From: Candidatus Mediterraneibacter excrementigallinarum
GTDB lineage: Bacteria; Bacillota; Clostridia; Lachnospirales; Lachnospiraceae
DNA: 35,267 nucleotides
NCBI GenBank assembly: GCA_019120075.1
Contig: DWVT01000135.1
Coordinates: forward strand, 1-35,267
Direction: 5' to 3'
This document shows, piece by piece, positions 16,582 to 25,291 of this stretch (position 1 is the first letter of the stretch; every line of letters begins with the position of its first letter). The notes under the pieces were generated by a model. The model was not told where the DNA came from and did no database searches. It saw only the letters and a program-made list of their open reading frames with translations. The position numbers and the translations under genes are program-made.

Positions 16582-17871
16582 ATGTCGGCTGTTGTTTTAT
16601 TTATTATTTTTGTCGTGTGCCTGGTCATCGCGATCCCGGTCTCCATCTCGCTTGGGATTGTTTCCGTGCTTCCCGGGGCGGTGGATCCGTCGTTTACGGC
16701 AAGCGCGACCTATGTGATACGATCCATGCTGGGAGGACTTGACAGTTTCCCGCTCCTTGCGGTGCCCATGTTCGTACTGTCCGGGATCATCATGGCCCGG
16801 GGAGGAATCTCAAGAAAACTGTTTGATGTGTTTGCCTATTTCATGGGGAAGAGGACGGCGGGCATGCCCTGTGCCGTGATCGTGACCTGTCTGTTTTACG
16901 GAGCGATCTCCGGTTCCGGACCGGCGACTGTGGCGGCAGTAGGAAGCATGACCATCCCGATCCTGATCGAGATGGGGTACGATAAGAAATTTACCACTGC
17001 TCTGGTAGCCGTGGCAGGAGGACTGGGAGTTATCATACCGCCCAGTATCCCCTTCATTATGTACGGGTCCGCTTCGGGGGCTTCCGTCAGCGACCTGTTT
17101 ATCGCCGGCATCATCCCGGGACTTCTGATCGGCGGGCTCCTGATGGTCTATGCATTCTACTACTGCAAGAAAAACGGTGAAGACCAGGAAAAGAAGATGG
17201 TGGTAGTCGGCGCGCTCCATGAGCGGGGGCTGTTCCGTGTATTGAAGGACAGCGCGTTCGCTCTTCTGAGCCCGGTCATCATCCTTGGCTGCATCTACAC
17301 AGGAATCGCTTCTCCGACAGAGGCAGCGGTCATTTCCGTGTTCTATGCACTGTTGATCAGTATGCTGGTCTATAAGACGATTAAGGTGAAGGACATCTGG
17401 GCGATCCTTGTGGAGTCCATACGCACTTATGCTCCGATCCTGTTTATCCTTGCGGCGGCGATCGCATTTTCAAGAGTGCTGACTCTGATGCAGGTTCCTC
17501 AGGCGATCAGCACATGGATCCTGGCCCACTTTACGAATCCTGTGATCCTTCTTCTTGTCATCAACGGATTCCTGCTGATCGTGGGAATGGTCATGGATAC
17601 GACGCCTGCGATTCTTATACTGACACCGATCCTTCTCCCGATCGTGGAGTCCATCGGGATGGATCCGATCCATTTCGGTGTGATGATGGTGGTGAACCTT
17701 GCAATCGGTTTTGTCACTCCGCCTATCGGAGTCAATCTGTTTGTGGCAAGTTCGCTTACGGAGGTGCCCCTTATGGAGATCGCAAAACATGCGTTGCCTA
17801 TGATCCTGTATTTCCTTGTGGCGCTTCTGATCATCACATTTGTTCCGGCGGTCAGCCTGGCGCTGCTGTAA
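16582..17871 (+). CDS. dctM: TRAP transporter large permease (DctM)
   Basis: This 429-residue protein has the usual DctM length and many membrane helices. It carries the family segments GGLDSFPLLAVPMFVLSG, SGSGPATVAAVG, GVIIPPSIPFIMYG, SPTEAA and FVTPPIGVNLFVA. It forms the transport channel of the TRAP system. The ATG at 16582 has AAAGGAGGAG directly upstream within the end of dctQ. dctP follows 28 bases later, giving a complete Q-M-P set. Confidence 0.95.
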   Translation: MSAVVLFIIFVVCLVIAIPVSISLGIVSVLPGAVDPSFTASATYVIRSMLGGLDSFPLLAVPMFVLSGIIMARGGISRKLFDVFAYFMGKRTAGMPCAVIVTCLFYGAISGSGPATVAAVGSMTIPILIEMGYDKKFTTALVAVAGGLGVIIPPSIPFIMYGSASGASVSDLFIAGIIPGLLIGGLLMVYAFYYCKKNGEDQEKKMVVVGALHERGLFRVLKDSAFALLSPVIILGCIYTGIASPTEAAVISVFYALLISMLVYKTIKVKDIWAILVESIRTYAPILFILAAAIAFSRVLTLMQVPQAISTWILAHFTNPVILLLVINGFLLIVGMVMDTTPAILILTPILLPIVESIGMDPIHFGVMMVVNLAIGFVTPPIGVNLFVASSLTEVPLMEIAKHALPMILYFLVALLIITFVPAVSLALL

Positions 17872-17899
17872 CGGCGGGTTTATACGGAAGGAGACAGTT

Positions 17900-18901
17900 A
17901 TGAGAAAGAAAAATATTTTTGCGGCTGCTGTGGTGCTTGCCGCGGCCGGAGTTCTGGCGGGATGCGCCTCCGGGAAGGTTGGAGAGCAGCGGTACGCGTA
18001 TCCGCTGGGAACGGCGAGCCCGGAGGACACAGTGACCCAGATCTATGCGGAAAAGTTCGTTGAGGAAGTGGACCGCCTCAGCGAAGGAAGGATCAAGATC
18101 ACGGTCTATCCCAACAGTGTGCTTGGCGGAGACCGGGAACTTCTGGAGAGCTGTTATGACGGGGATATCCCGTTTGTGATCCAGAACACAGCGCCTCAGG
18201 TCAGCTTTATCGACGATACGGCAGTGTTCGACGCGCCCTGTATCTTCAGCGACATCGAGTCGGTCAGGGAGACAGTGGATCAGCCGGAATTCCTGGAAAA
18301 GATGCAGGAGTCTTACCGGGAATCTGGATTTGAACTCCTGGGATATGCGGATCAGGGGTTCCGCGTCATGTCCACGAACAAGGCTGTCAGGGAGTTCTCT
18401 GACTTTAAAGGACAGAAGATCCGGACCATGGAAGATGCCTATCAGCTCGCTTTCTGGCAGCAGCTGGGGGCAAATCCGACGCCGATGAACTTCAGCGAAG
18501 TCTATATCGGACTTCAGCAGCATACCATTGACGCTCAGGAGAATCCTTATGAAGTTATCGTGTCCAACCGCCTCTATGAGCAGCAGGACTATATCGTTGA
18601 GACGAATCATGTGCCTCACCTTATCTCTCTTGTGGTGAGCGAGGATTTCTTTAAAGATCTTCCGGAGGAAGACCAGCAGATCCTGATCAAAGCGGAGGAG
18701 ATCGCAAAGGAATATGCGAGAGAGCAGTCCGATGAGAGGATCGACGACAGGATCCAGACCATCCGGGACAGCGGAACCGAGATCATCACGCTGGACGGCT
18801 CTGTCAGGGAAGAGATGATCCAGGCAAGTGAGCCGGTATATGAGGAGATCCAGGAGGTTGTGGATCCGGAGATCTACAGGCTGTATACCGGGAATGAATA
18901 A
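17900..18901 (+). CDS. dctP: TRAP transporter substrate-binding lipoprotein (DctP)
   Basis: This 333-residue binding protein starts with a lipoprotein signal (lipobox LAGC). The family features are FVEEVDRLSEGRIKITVYPN, the carboxylate-binding region KGQKIRTMEDAYQ with its key arginine, GANPTPMNFSEVYIGLQQ and DAQENPYEVI. DctP proteins bind organic acids through that arginine. In this operon, with aroE and aroD, quinate, shikimate or dehydroshikimate is the best guess. Start ATG 17900 follows AAGGAGA. Last gene of the island, followed by a terminator. Confidence 0.94.
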   Translation: MRKKNIFAAAVVLAAAGVLAGCASGKVGEQRYAYPLGTASPEDTVTQIYAEKFVEEVDRLSEGRIKITVYPNSVLGGDRELLESCYDGDIPFVIQNTAPQVSFIDDTAVFDAPCIFSDIESVRETVDQPEFLEKMQESYRESGFELLGYADQGFRVMSTNKAVREFSDFKGQKIRTMEDAYQLAFWQQLGANPTPMNFSEVYIGLQQHTIDAQENPYEVIVSNRLYEQQDYIVETNHVPHLISLVVSEDFFKDLPEEDQQILIKAEEIAKEYAREQSDERIDDRIQTIRDSGTEIITLDGSVREEMIQASEPVYEEIQEVVDPEIYRLYTGNE

Positions 18902-18945
18902 GGTTATTGATTATTCAAAGATAGCATAAAATTGTATTGTCGGAT

Positions 18946-18996
18946 AAAAGCACTGACGGGAGAGATTTGGTTACTCTTCCGGGAGGTGCTTTTTTT
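18946..18996 (+). terminator. terminator of the aroE-dctP operon
   Basis: AAAGCAC pairs with GTGCTTT, with further pairing between the inner GGGAGAG and CTCTTCC, followed by seven T. Confidence 0.8.
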
Positions 18997-19067
18997 CTGT
19001 CCGGTTTTAGAAAAGGATTTCATGGCGGAACTGTTAAACAAAAACCGAGCGGACTCGATTTTTGTTA

Positions 19068-19097
19068 TTGCCAGGGACGGCGGGAGTATGCTATAAT
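19068..19097 (+). promoter_or_regulatory. promoter of the livHMGF operon
   Basis: TTGCCA (19068-19073), an 18-base spacer and an extended -10 TGC-TATAAT (19089-19097) lie 48 bases before livH. This shows livHMGF is transcribed separately from the upstream island. Confidence 0.65.
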
Positions 19098-19144
19098 TAA
19101 CTGATATTCGAAAAACTATACAATATAGATGAGAGGGAATGATT

Positions 19145-20029
19145 ATGAGCTTTATATCGTATTTAGTTAACGGATTGAGTCTTGGAAGTGTGTATGCGAT
19201 CATTGCCCTGGGATACACCATGGTGTACGGAATAGCGAAGATGCTGAACTTTGCCCATGGAGATATTATCATGGTAGGTGCTTACATCGCCCTGATGAGT
19301 ATGACCCAGGCAGGCCTGCCGCCTTTTGCTGCCGTACTTGTTGCGGTAGTTGGATGTACGGTGCTCGGTGTCCTGATCGAGAGGATCGCTTACAAACCGC
19401 TGAGGAATGCGTCTTCCTCGCTGGCTGTTCTGATCACTGCGATCGGCGTCAGCTACCTGCTTCAGAACCTGGCGCTTCTGATCTTCGGAGCGAATACCCA
19501 GACTTTCAGTTCTGTGGTCAAATGGAAAGGCGTTACTCTCGCGGACGGAGCTATGAGCATCTCCGGCGTGACCATCGTTACGATCGTGGTGTGTATCATC
19601 ATCATGGCAGTGCTGGTCACTTTCGTGCAGAAGTCAAAGCCGGGGCAGGCAATGCGCGCTGTCTCCGAGGATAAAGGGGCAGCACAGCTTATGGGAATCA
19701 ACGTGAACGGCACGATCGCGCTGACTTTTGCGATCGGTTCCGCTCTGGCAGCGATCGCGGGCGTGCTTCTCTGTTCTGCTTACCCGAGCCTGACACCATA
19801 TACCGGAGCGATGCCCGGTATCAAAGCTTTCGTCGCGGCAGTATTCGGCGGGATCGGCTCGATCCAGGGAGCATTTATCGGAGGACTTCTCCTTGGGATC
19901 ATCGAGATCCTGGGAAGAGCCTATATCTCTTCACAGATGGCGGACGCTCTGGTGTTTGCCGTTCTGATCATCGTGCTTCTTGTGAAGCCTACCGGTATAC
20001 TTGGAAAACAGATTCAGGAGAAAGTGTAG
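19145..20029 (+). CDS. livH: branched-chain amino acid ABC transporter permease LivH
   Basis: This 294-residue permease has the LivH opening (FISYLVNGLSLGSVYAIIAL, then GYTMVYGIAKMLNFAHGDI). Later come RAVSEDKGAAQLMGIN (the ATPase contact) and AFVAAVFGGIGSIQGAFIGG. It forms the membrane channel with LivM. I chose the ATG at 19145; the ATG at 19139 is only one or two bases from the GAGAGGG site. First gene of a tight livHMGF operon. Confidence 0.93.
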   Translation: MSFISYLVNGLSLGSVYAIIALGYTMVYGIAKMLNFAHGDIIMVGAYIALMSMTQAGLPPFAAVLVAVVGCTVLGVLIERIAYKPLRNASSSLAVLITAIGVSYLLQNLALLIFGANTQTFSSVVKWKGVTLADGAMSISGVTIVTIVVCIIIMAVLVTFVQKSKPGQAMRAVSEDKGAAQLMGINVNGTIALTFAIGSALAAIAGVLLCSAYPSLTPYTGAMPGIKAFVAAVFGGIGSIQGAFIGGLLLGIIEILGRAYISSQMADALVFAVLIIVLLVKPTGILGKQIQEKV

Positions 20030-20041
20030 GTGAAGGTCGAG

Positions 20042-21109
20042 ATGAAGAAGATAAAGAATATGAACAAAAATACAAAGAACAATCTGATCACTTACGGGAT
20101 TGTTATCGTTGCGTTTATTGTGATGCAGACGCTGATCAGTACAGGAAGCGTTTCAAGTCTTCTGGAAGGACTGATGGTGCCGCTGTGCATCTATATCATC
20201 CTTGCTGTTTCGCTGAACCTTGTGGTCGGAATTCTCGGTGAGCTGAGCCTGGGACACGCAGGCTTTATGTGCGCGGGAGCGTTTTCCAGCGCGTTTTTCT
20301 CCAAATGCATGAAGGATGTGATCGAAAACGGAACGCTGCGTTTCATCCTTGCCCTTCTGATCGGGATCGCCGTTGCGGCGGTGTTCGGAATCATTATCGG
20401 AATTCCGGTACTCCGTCTGAAAGGTGATTACCTGGCTATCGTTACACTGGCATTCGGCGAGATCATCAAGAACCTGGTCAATGTGGTTTTCATCGGAAGG
20501 GACTCCAACGGATTCCACTTTTCCACAAAGGACGTAATGGCTCTGAATATGGAGCCGGACGGAGAGGTTCTTGTAAACGGTCCTCAGGGAATCACGGGAA
20601 CCCCGAAGGATTCCACGTTCCTGATCGGAGTGATCCTGATCCTGATCACACTGTTTATTGTGATCAACCTGATCAATTCCCGTGACGGACGCGCGATCAT
20701 GGCGATCCGCGACAACCGCATTGCGGCGGAGTCTGTTGGAATCAATATCACAAAATATAAACTGATGGCGTTTACCATATCTGCAGCCCTTGCGGGAGGG
20801 GCGGGCGTGCTGTATGCCCATAACCTTTCCACACTGACGGCAAACACGAACAACTTCGGATATAACATGTCCATCAATATCCTTGTATTCGTTGTGCTCG
20901 GCGGCATCGGAAATATCAGAGGCTCCATGATAGCGGCAGTCATCCTGACCCTCCTCCCGGAGCTGCTCAGAGGACTTTCCGATTACCGTATGCTGATCTA
21001 CGCGATCGTCCTGATCCTCATGATGCTCTTCAACTGGGCGCCCAAGTCCATTGAGTGGAGAGAAAAGTACCTTTCCTTCGGAAAGAAGAAAAAGGAGGTT
21101 GTAAAATAA
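20042..21109 (+). CDS. livM: branched-chain amino acid ABC transporter permease LivM
   Basis: This 355-residue permease has SLNLVVGILGELSLGHAGFM, LRLKGDYLAIVTLAFGEI, AIRDNRIAAESVGINITKYK (ATPase contact) and VLGGIGNIRGSMIAA, all LivM signatures. It pairs with LivH. The ATG at 20042 is preferred over the GTG at 20030 because AGGTGAAGG lies before it. Its stop overlaps the livG start (TAATG at 21107-21111). Confidence 0.93.
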   Translation: MKKIKNMNKNTKNNLITYGIVIVAFIVMQTLISTGSVSSLLEGLMVPLCIYIILAVSLNLVVGILGELSLGHAGFMCAGAFSSAFFSKCMKDVIENGTLRFILALLIGIAVAAVFGIIIGIPVLRLKGDYLAIVTLAFGEIIKNLVNVVFIGRDSNGFHFSTKDVMALNMEPDGEVLVNGPQGITGTPKDSTFLIGVILILITLFIVINLINSRDGRAIMAIRDNRIAAESVGINITKYKLMAFTISAALAGGAGVLYAHNLSTLTANTNNFGYNMSINILVFVVLGGIGNIRGSMIAAVILTLLPELLRGLSDYRMLIYAIVLILMMLFNWAPKSIEWREKYLSFGKKKKEVVK

Positions 21110-21870
21110 TGGCTGCATTACTGGATGTAAAGAATCTGGGCATTTCATTCGGTGGATTGAGAGCTGTGAACGGCTTTGACATTTCCATTGAAAAGGAACA
21201 GCTCTACGGACTGATCGGACCCAACGGTGCCGGCAAGACGACAGTGTTCAACCTTCTGACAGGAGTATATAAACCGGATGCGGGAAAGGTCATACTGGAC
21301 GGACAGGATATCACTGGAAAGAAGACGATTGATATCAGCAAGGCCGGGATCGCCAGGACATTCCAGAATATCCGTCTGTTTTCAAAACTGAGTGTGCTTG
21401 ACAATGTCAAGGTGGGACTCCACAACAAGCACCACTACTCAACAATAGAGGGAATATTAAGACTTCCCGGATACCGGAAAGTGGAAAAAGAGATGAATGA
21501 GCAGGCAATGGAGCTGCTGAGAGTATTTGATCTTGCAGACCATGCGGATTATCTTGCGTCAAACCTTCCATACGGACAGCAGAGAAGGCTGGAGATCGCG
21601 CGGGCGCTCGCGACGGAACCGAAGCTTCTGCTCCTGGATGAACCGGCTGCGGGAATGAATCCCAACGAGACCGGGGAACTGATGGAAATGATCCAGTTTG
21701 TGAGAGAAAAGTTCCACATGACCATCCTTCTGATCGAGCATGACATGAAACTGGTCAGCGGGATCTGCGAGAAACTGACGGTGCTGAACTTCGGCGAGGT
21801 GCTCGCACAGGGAGATACGGCGTCCGTGCTCAATGATCCGCAGGTTATCACGGCATATCTTGGAGAGTAG
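21109..21870 (+). CDS. livG: branched-chain amino acid ABC transporter ATPase LivG
   Basis: This 253-residue ATPase has Walker A GPNGAGKTTVFN, the LivG-specific FQNIRLFSKLSVLDNV, signature LPYGQQRRLEIARAL, Walker B LLLLDEPAAGMN and the H-loop IEHDMKL. It starts within the livM stop with an AAAGGAGG site, so it is translationally coupled. With LivF it powers the transporter. Confidence 0.95.
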   Translation: MAALLDVKNLGISFGGLRAVNGFDISIEKEQLYGLIGPNGAGKTTVFNLLTGVYKPDAGKVILDGQDITGKKTIDISKAGIARTFQNIRLFSKLSVLDNVKVGLHNKHHYSTIEGILRLPGYRKVEKEMNEQAMELLRVFDLADHADYLASNLPYGQQRRLEIARALATEPKLLLLDEPAAGMNPNETGELMEMIQFVREKFHMTILLIEHDMKLVSGICEKLTVLNFGEVLAQGDTASVLNDPQVITAYLGE

Positions 21871-21882
21871 GAGGAAACGGCT

Positions 21883-22593
21883 ATGGCAATGCTTGAAGTA
21901 AAAGATTTGGAAGTATATTACGGCGTCATCCAGGCGATCAAAGGCGTATCCTTCGAGGTAAACCAGGGTGAGGTCATCGCGCTGATCGGTGCCAACGGAG
22001 CGGGAAAGACCACGATCCTGCACACGGTCACAGGACTGCTCTCTCCGAAGAGAGGACAGGTTATTTTTGAAGGAAAAGATATCACCAGGGTTCCGGCGCA
22101 CAAGATCGTGTCCATGGGAATGGCGCATGTGCCGGAAGGAAGAAGGGTTTTCGCGGAACTGAGCGTTTACGAAAACTTGAAGATGGGTGCCTACACCAGG
22201 AAAGACAGGAGCGAGATCGAAGAGAGTCTTGCCAATGTATATAAGAGATTTCCACGTCTGGAGGAGAGGAAGAATCAAATGGCAGGGACATTGAGCGGTG
22301 GAGAGCAGCAGATGCTCGCAATGGGAAGAGCATTGATGTCGAAGCCGAAGATCATCCTGATGGATGAGCCTTCCATGGGTCTTTCCCCGATCCTGGTAAA
22401 TGAGATCTTCGATATCATACAGGCGGTGAGCGAGAGCGGGACCACGGTCCTCCTGGTGGAGCAGAACGCGAAAAAGGCGCTGTCTATCGCTGACAGGGCA
22501 TATGTCCTTGAAACAGGAAACATCGTTCTGGAAGGAAAGGCAAAAGACCTGCTTGAGGACGATTCTATAAAGAAAGCATATCTGGGCGAGTAA
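21883..22593 (+). CDS. livF: branched-chain amino acid ABC transporter ATPase LivF
   Basis: This 236-residue ATPase has Walker A GANGAGKTTILH, AHVPEGRRVFAELSVYENL, signature LSGGEQQMLAMGRAL, Walker B IILMDEPSMGLSP and VEQNAKKAL (the LivF form of the H-loop). It begins 12 bases after livG with AGGAGG. It is followed closely by a kinase-like gene in the same operon. Confidence 0.95.
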   Translation: MAMLEVKDLEVYYGVIQAIKGVSFEVNQGEVIALIGANGAGKTTILHTVTGLLSPKRGQVIFEGKDITRVPAHKIVSMGMAHVPEGRRVFAELSVYENLKMGAYTRKDRSEIEESLANVYKRFPRLEERKNQMAGTLSGGEQQMLAMGRALMSKPKIILMDEPSMGLSPILVNEIFDIIQAVSESGTTVLLVEQNAKKALSIADRAYVLETGNIVLEGKAKDLLEDDSIKKAYLGE

Positions 22594-22607
22594 GGGGGCG
22601 TATCACT

Positions 22608-23231
22608 ATGAGGAACATCGTTATCACGGTATCAAGACAGTACGGCAGCGGCGGAAAGACCATCGCCGCGATGCTCGCAAAGGAGCTGGGAATCAACTGC
22701 TACAGCAGAGAAATCCTGCGCATGGCCTCCGAGGACAGCGGAATCAATGAGAGTCTGTTCGGCATGTCGGACGAGAAGATCCGCCACGCGGGATGGTTCA
22801 AGATCCTGAGCCGTCCTTATGACGGAGAACTGCTCCCGCCGGAAGACCGGGATTTCGTTTCCGATGACAACCTGTTCAATTATCAGGCAAAAGTTATCAA
22901 GGAACTTGCCGCAAAGGAATCCTGCGTGATCATCGGTAGATGTGCGGATTATATTCTGAAAGACTACCCCAACGTGGTGAGCGTCTTTGTCCATGCGGAT
23001 AAAAAGTTCTGCCTGGACCGCGCTATGGAGCGCCACAGTATGGATGAGAAAGAGATGCAGAAGTATATTGAAAAGACCGACAATTACCGGGGAGATTTCT
23101 ACAGATATCACACCGGACATGAGTGGGCTGACGCGAGAAACTACGATCTGTGTCTGAACAGCGGCAAACTGGGCTTCCAGAAGTGCGTGGAAGAAATCAA
23201 GTCATATATCCGGATCCGGTTTGATCAGTAA
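22608..23231 (+). CDS. cytidylate kinase-like family protein
   Basis: This 207-residue P-loop protein has the family opening ITVSRQYGSGGKTIAAMLAKEL, where YGSGGK acts as the P-loop, and IIGRCADYIL and VFVHADKKFCLDRAMER further on. These proteins resemble CMP kinase but have unknown substrates. It lies 14 bases after livF and ends before the operon terminator, so it is co-transcribed with liv. Similar livF-kinase linkage seems recurrent in related Firmicutes, but I cannot verify this here. Confidence 0.85.
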   Translation: MRNIVITVSRQYGSGGKTIAAMLAKELGINCYSREILRMASEDSGINESLFGMSDEKIRHAGWFKILSRPYDGELLPPEDRDFVSDDNLFNYQAKVIKELAAKESCVIIGRCADYILKDYPNVVSVFVHADKKFCLDRAMERHSMDEKEMQKYIEKTDNYRGDFYRYHTGHEWADARNYDLCLNSGKLGFQKCVEEIKSYIRIRFDQ

Positions 23232-23310
23232 GGAGGACGGGGCGAAAACGTTCACCTGGAAACGACAGCGGACAATGACGGGACAGGCTGATAAAGGCAG
23301 ACAAATAAGA

Positions 23311-23350
23311 GAAGGCTCTGAAAAGAAAAATTTCAGAGCCTTCTTTTTTT
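23311..23350 (+). terminator. terminator of the liv operon
   Basis: GAAGGCTCTGAAA (23311-23323) pairs perfectly with TTTCAGAGCCTTC (23331-23343), followed by seven T. The rest of 23232-23596 is AT-rich and holds only the promoter for the next gene. Confidence 0.95.
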
Positions 23351-23501
23351 GGTTCTATAACAAAAATATTCTGATCTATTCTGAAAAGTTTTCCTGACTA
23401 ATCCTGTTAAGTAAAAGTTAATAATTAATAAGTTAAAATGAGAAGATATTGGAAAAAGATTTGTGTAAAACAATGAAAACGAGAAGAAGTAAAGAAATTT
23501 A

Positions 23502-23530
23502 TTGAGGATAAAAAGAGAAAATGCTATATT
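23502..23530 (+). promoter_or_regulatory. promoter of the beta-glucosidase gene
   Basis: TTGAGG (23502-23507), a 17-base spacer and extended -10 TGC-TATATT (23522-23530) lie 66 bases before the ATG. Confidence 0.65.
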
Positions 23531-23596
23531 CTGATTAATGAAATTTTACTAACAAATCTGCAGGTCTGTTTTGGATATAGCGTAAAGGAGGAGACT

Positions 23597-24955
23597 ATGG
23601 GATTTTCTAAAGATTTTGCATGGGGAGCCGCCACAAGTTCGTACCAGATAGAAGGGGCGGCAGAAGAAGGCGGAAAAGGAACGGATATATGGGATGTTTT
23701 TACAAAAGAACCTGGGAGGATCGCCGGAGGGCATACCGGAGATGTCGCGTGTGATCATTATCACAGATTCCGGGAAGATGTTGCCATGATGAAAGAAATG
23801 GGGCTGAAGGCTTATCGTTTTTCGGTCAACTGGGCACGTGTCCTTCCGGAAGGTACGGGCCGGGTGAATGAAGAGGGGGTCAGGTTTTACAGTGATCTGA
23901 TCGATGCCCTGCTGGAGGCGGGGATTGAACCTTATCTTACGCTTTATCACTGGGAAATGCCCTACGAGCTCTATAAACGCGGCGGCTGGATGAACCCGGA
24001 GAGTGTCAGATGGTTTGGCGAGTATGCAAAACTTGCTGCTGAACGGTTCAGCGACAGAGTCAGATATTTTTTCACCCTGAATGAGCCGCAGTGTTTCGTA
24101 GGCCTTGGTTATTTGAGAGGGGAACATGCTCCGGGGCTTAAAGCTCCTCTCCGCGACGTCTTTGAAATAGCCCACAATGCGCTGAAGGCGCACGGCTATG
24201 CAGTGCAGATGCTCCGTCAGTACGGAAAACAGCCCCTTGTCATCGGGTACGCTCCCACTGGATCCATGTGCTATCCGGAATCGGAGAAAGAGGAAGATAT
24301 AGAGGCTGCAAGGCAGATGCTGTTTTCCATTCCGGAAAATATGGACAACTGGACCTGGAGTGTGTCGTGGTGGTCAGATCCGGTGATATTGGGAGAGTAT
24401 CCGGAGGAAGGAATGAAACAGTTTGAGCCCTATCTGCCCAAAATCACGGAGAAGGATATGAAACTGATCTCTGAGCCGATAGATATATATGGACAGAATA
24501 TATACAATGGAAGGTGCATCCGGATGGGAACGGACGGAAGGCCGGAAGATACCGTGAGGTATGAAGGATTTCCCAAAACGGCCATGAGCTGGCCGGTCAC
24601 TCCGGAGTGTCTCTACTGGGGACCGAAGTTTTTATATGAACGATACAGAAAACCAATCTATATCACGGAGAACGGGATGTCATGCCATGATGTGGTGTCT
24701 GTTGACGGAAAAGTGCATGACCCTAACAGGATTGATTTCCTGGCAAGGTATTTGAGAGAATTGAAAAAAGCGGCGGGCGAGATTGAAGTGGGAGGATATT
24801 TCCAGTGGTCGCTGATGGATAATTTTGAGTGGGCAAGCGGATATGCGGAGCGTTTCGGACTGATCTATGTCGATTACCGTACCCAGAAAAGAATCTGGAA
24901 GGATTCCGCTTACTGGTATCGTGATATGATCCGGACAAACGGAGAAGAACTGTAA
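23597..24955 (+). CDS. beta-glucosidase, glycoside hydrolase family 1
   Basis: This is a 452-residue GH1 TIM barrel. The acid/base is E163 in TLNEP and the nucleophile is E358 in YITENG; FAWGAATSSYQIEGA is the family N-terminus. The C-terminal NFEWASGYAERFG carries the Glu-Trp pair that binds an unphosphorylated sugar, so this is a beta-glucosidase type rather than a 6-phospho-beta-glucosidase. There is no signal peptide, so it is cytoplasmic and would cleave imported beta-glucosides. LYHWEMP replaces the usual LYHWDLP, a mild substitution. It is monocistronic, with AAAGGAGG before the ATG. Its place near the quinate/shikimate island would suit plant glycoside use, but that is speculation. 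Confidence 0.93.
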   Translation: MGFSKDFAWGAATSSYQIEGAAEEGGKGTDIWDVFTKEPGRIAGGHTGDVACDHYHRFREDVAMMKEMGLKAYRFSVNWARVLPEGTGRVNEEGVRFYSDLIDALLEAGIEPYLTLYHWEMPYELYKRGGWMNPESVRWFGEYAKLAAERFSDRVRYFFTLNEPQCFVGLGYLRGEHAPGLKAPLRDVFEIAHNALKAHGYAVQMLRQYGKQPLVIGYAPTGSMCYPESEKEEDIEAARQMLFSIPENMDNWTWSVSWWSDPVILGEYPEEGMKQFEPYLPKITEKDMKLISEPIDIYGQNIYNGRCIRMGTDGRPEDTVRYEGFPKTAMSWPVTPECLYWGPKFLYERYRKPIYITENGMSCHDVVSVDGKVHDPNRIDFLARYLRELKKAAGEIEVGGYFQWSLMDNFEWASGYAERFGLIYVDYRTQKRIWKDSAYWYRDMIRTNGEEL

Positions 24956-25023
24956 ATATCAGAAATGATCAGGAGATAAAGACAGTATAAAGAAGGAGAG
25001 AATTAATAAAGTGATCAAAGATA

Positions 25024-25152
25024 TGAAATCGTATATAATAGCAAGGATTTGAAACACCAGGCTTTGCGTCATGGACGCCCGAAGACTGGAAAAATGCCGG
25101 ACATGAGTATGATGAGATACGTGACAACCGTCTCGGATGGGACATATGGTAA
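25024..25152 (+). pseudogene. remnant of a D-lyxose isomerase gene (N-terminal fragment)
   Basis: From 25054 one frame reads SWTPEDWKNAGHEYDEIRD followed by NRLGWDIW and a stop. This matches residues 29-54 of the isomerase at 336-1622 (NWTPEEWESKGHEYDEIRD). An ATGAAA with an upstream GGAG site at about 25024 looks like the old start, in another frame. The rest of the gene, including all metal ligands, is gone. Confidence 0.8.
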
Positions 25153-25232
25153 AGGCGGTGGACAGGATACTGGATAAACTGGCTGGAGCTTTCCGTATCC
25201 GACACACTTCTTCTTTTTTCTCGGAATGGCGA

Positions 25233-25241
25233 TGATATAAT
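25233..25241 (+). promoter_or_regulatory. extended -10 promoter for the membrane-anchored unknown gene
   Basis: TGA-TATAAT (25233-25241) is an extended -10 element 50 bases before the ATG at 25292. No good -35 is visible. Confidence 0.45.
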
Positions 25242-25291
25242 GATCGCGCACGGCATAATGTGCCGGAAACAGAAAAGAGGAGGAGTCAAAA

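Noticed and set aside
20153-21148. A 331-codon minus-strand open frame across livM
   Set aside because: livM has clear homology and operon context; the antisense product is low-complexity and His/Asp/Arg-rich.
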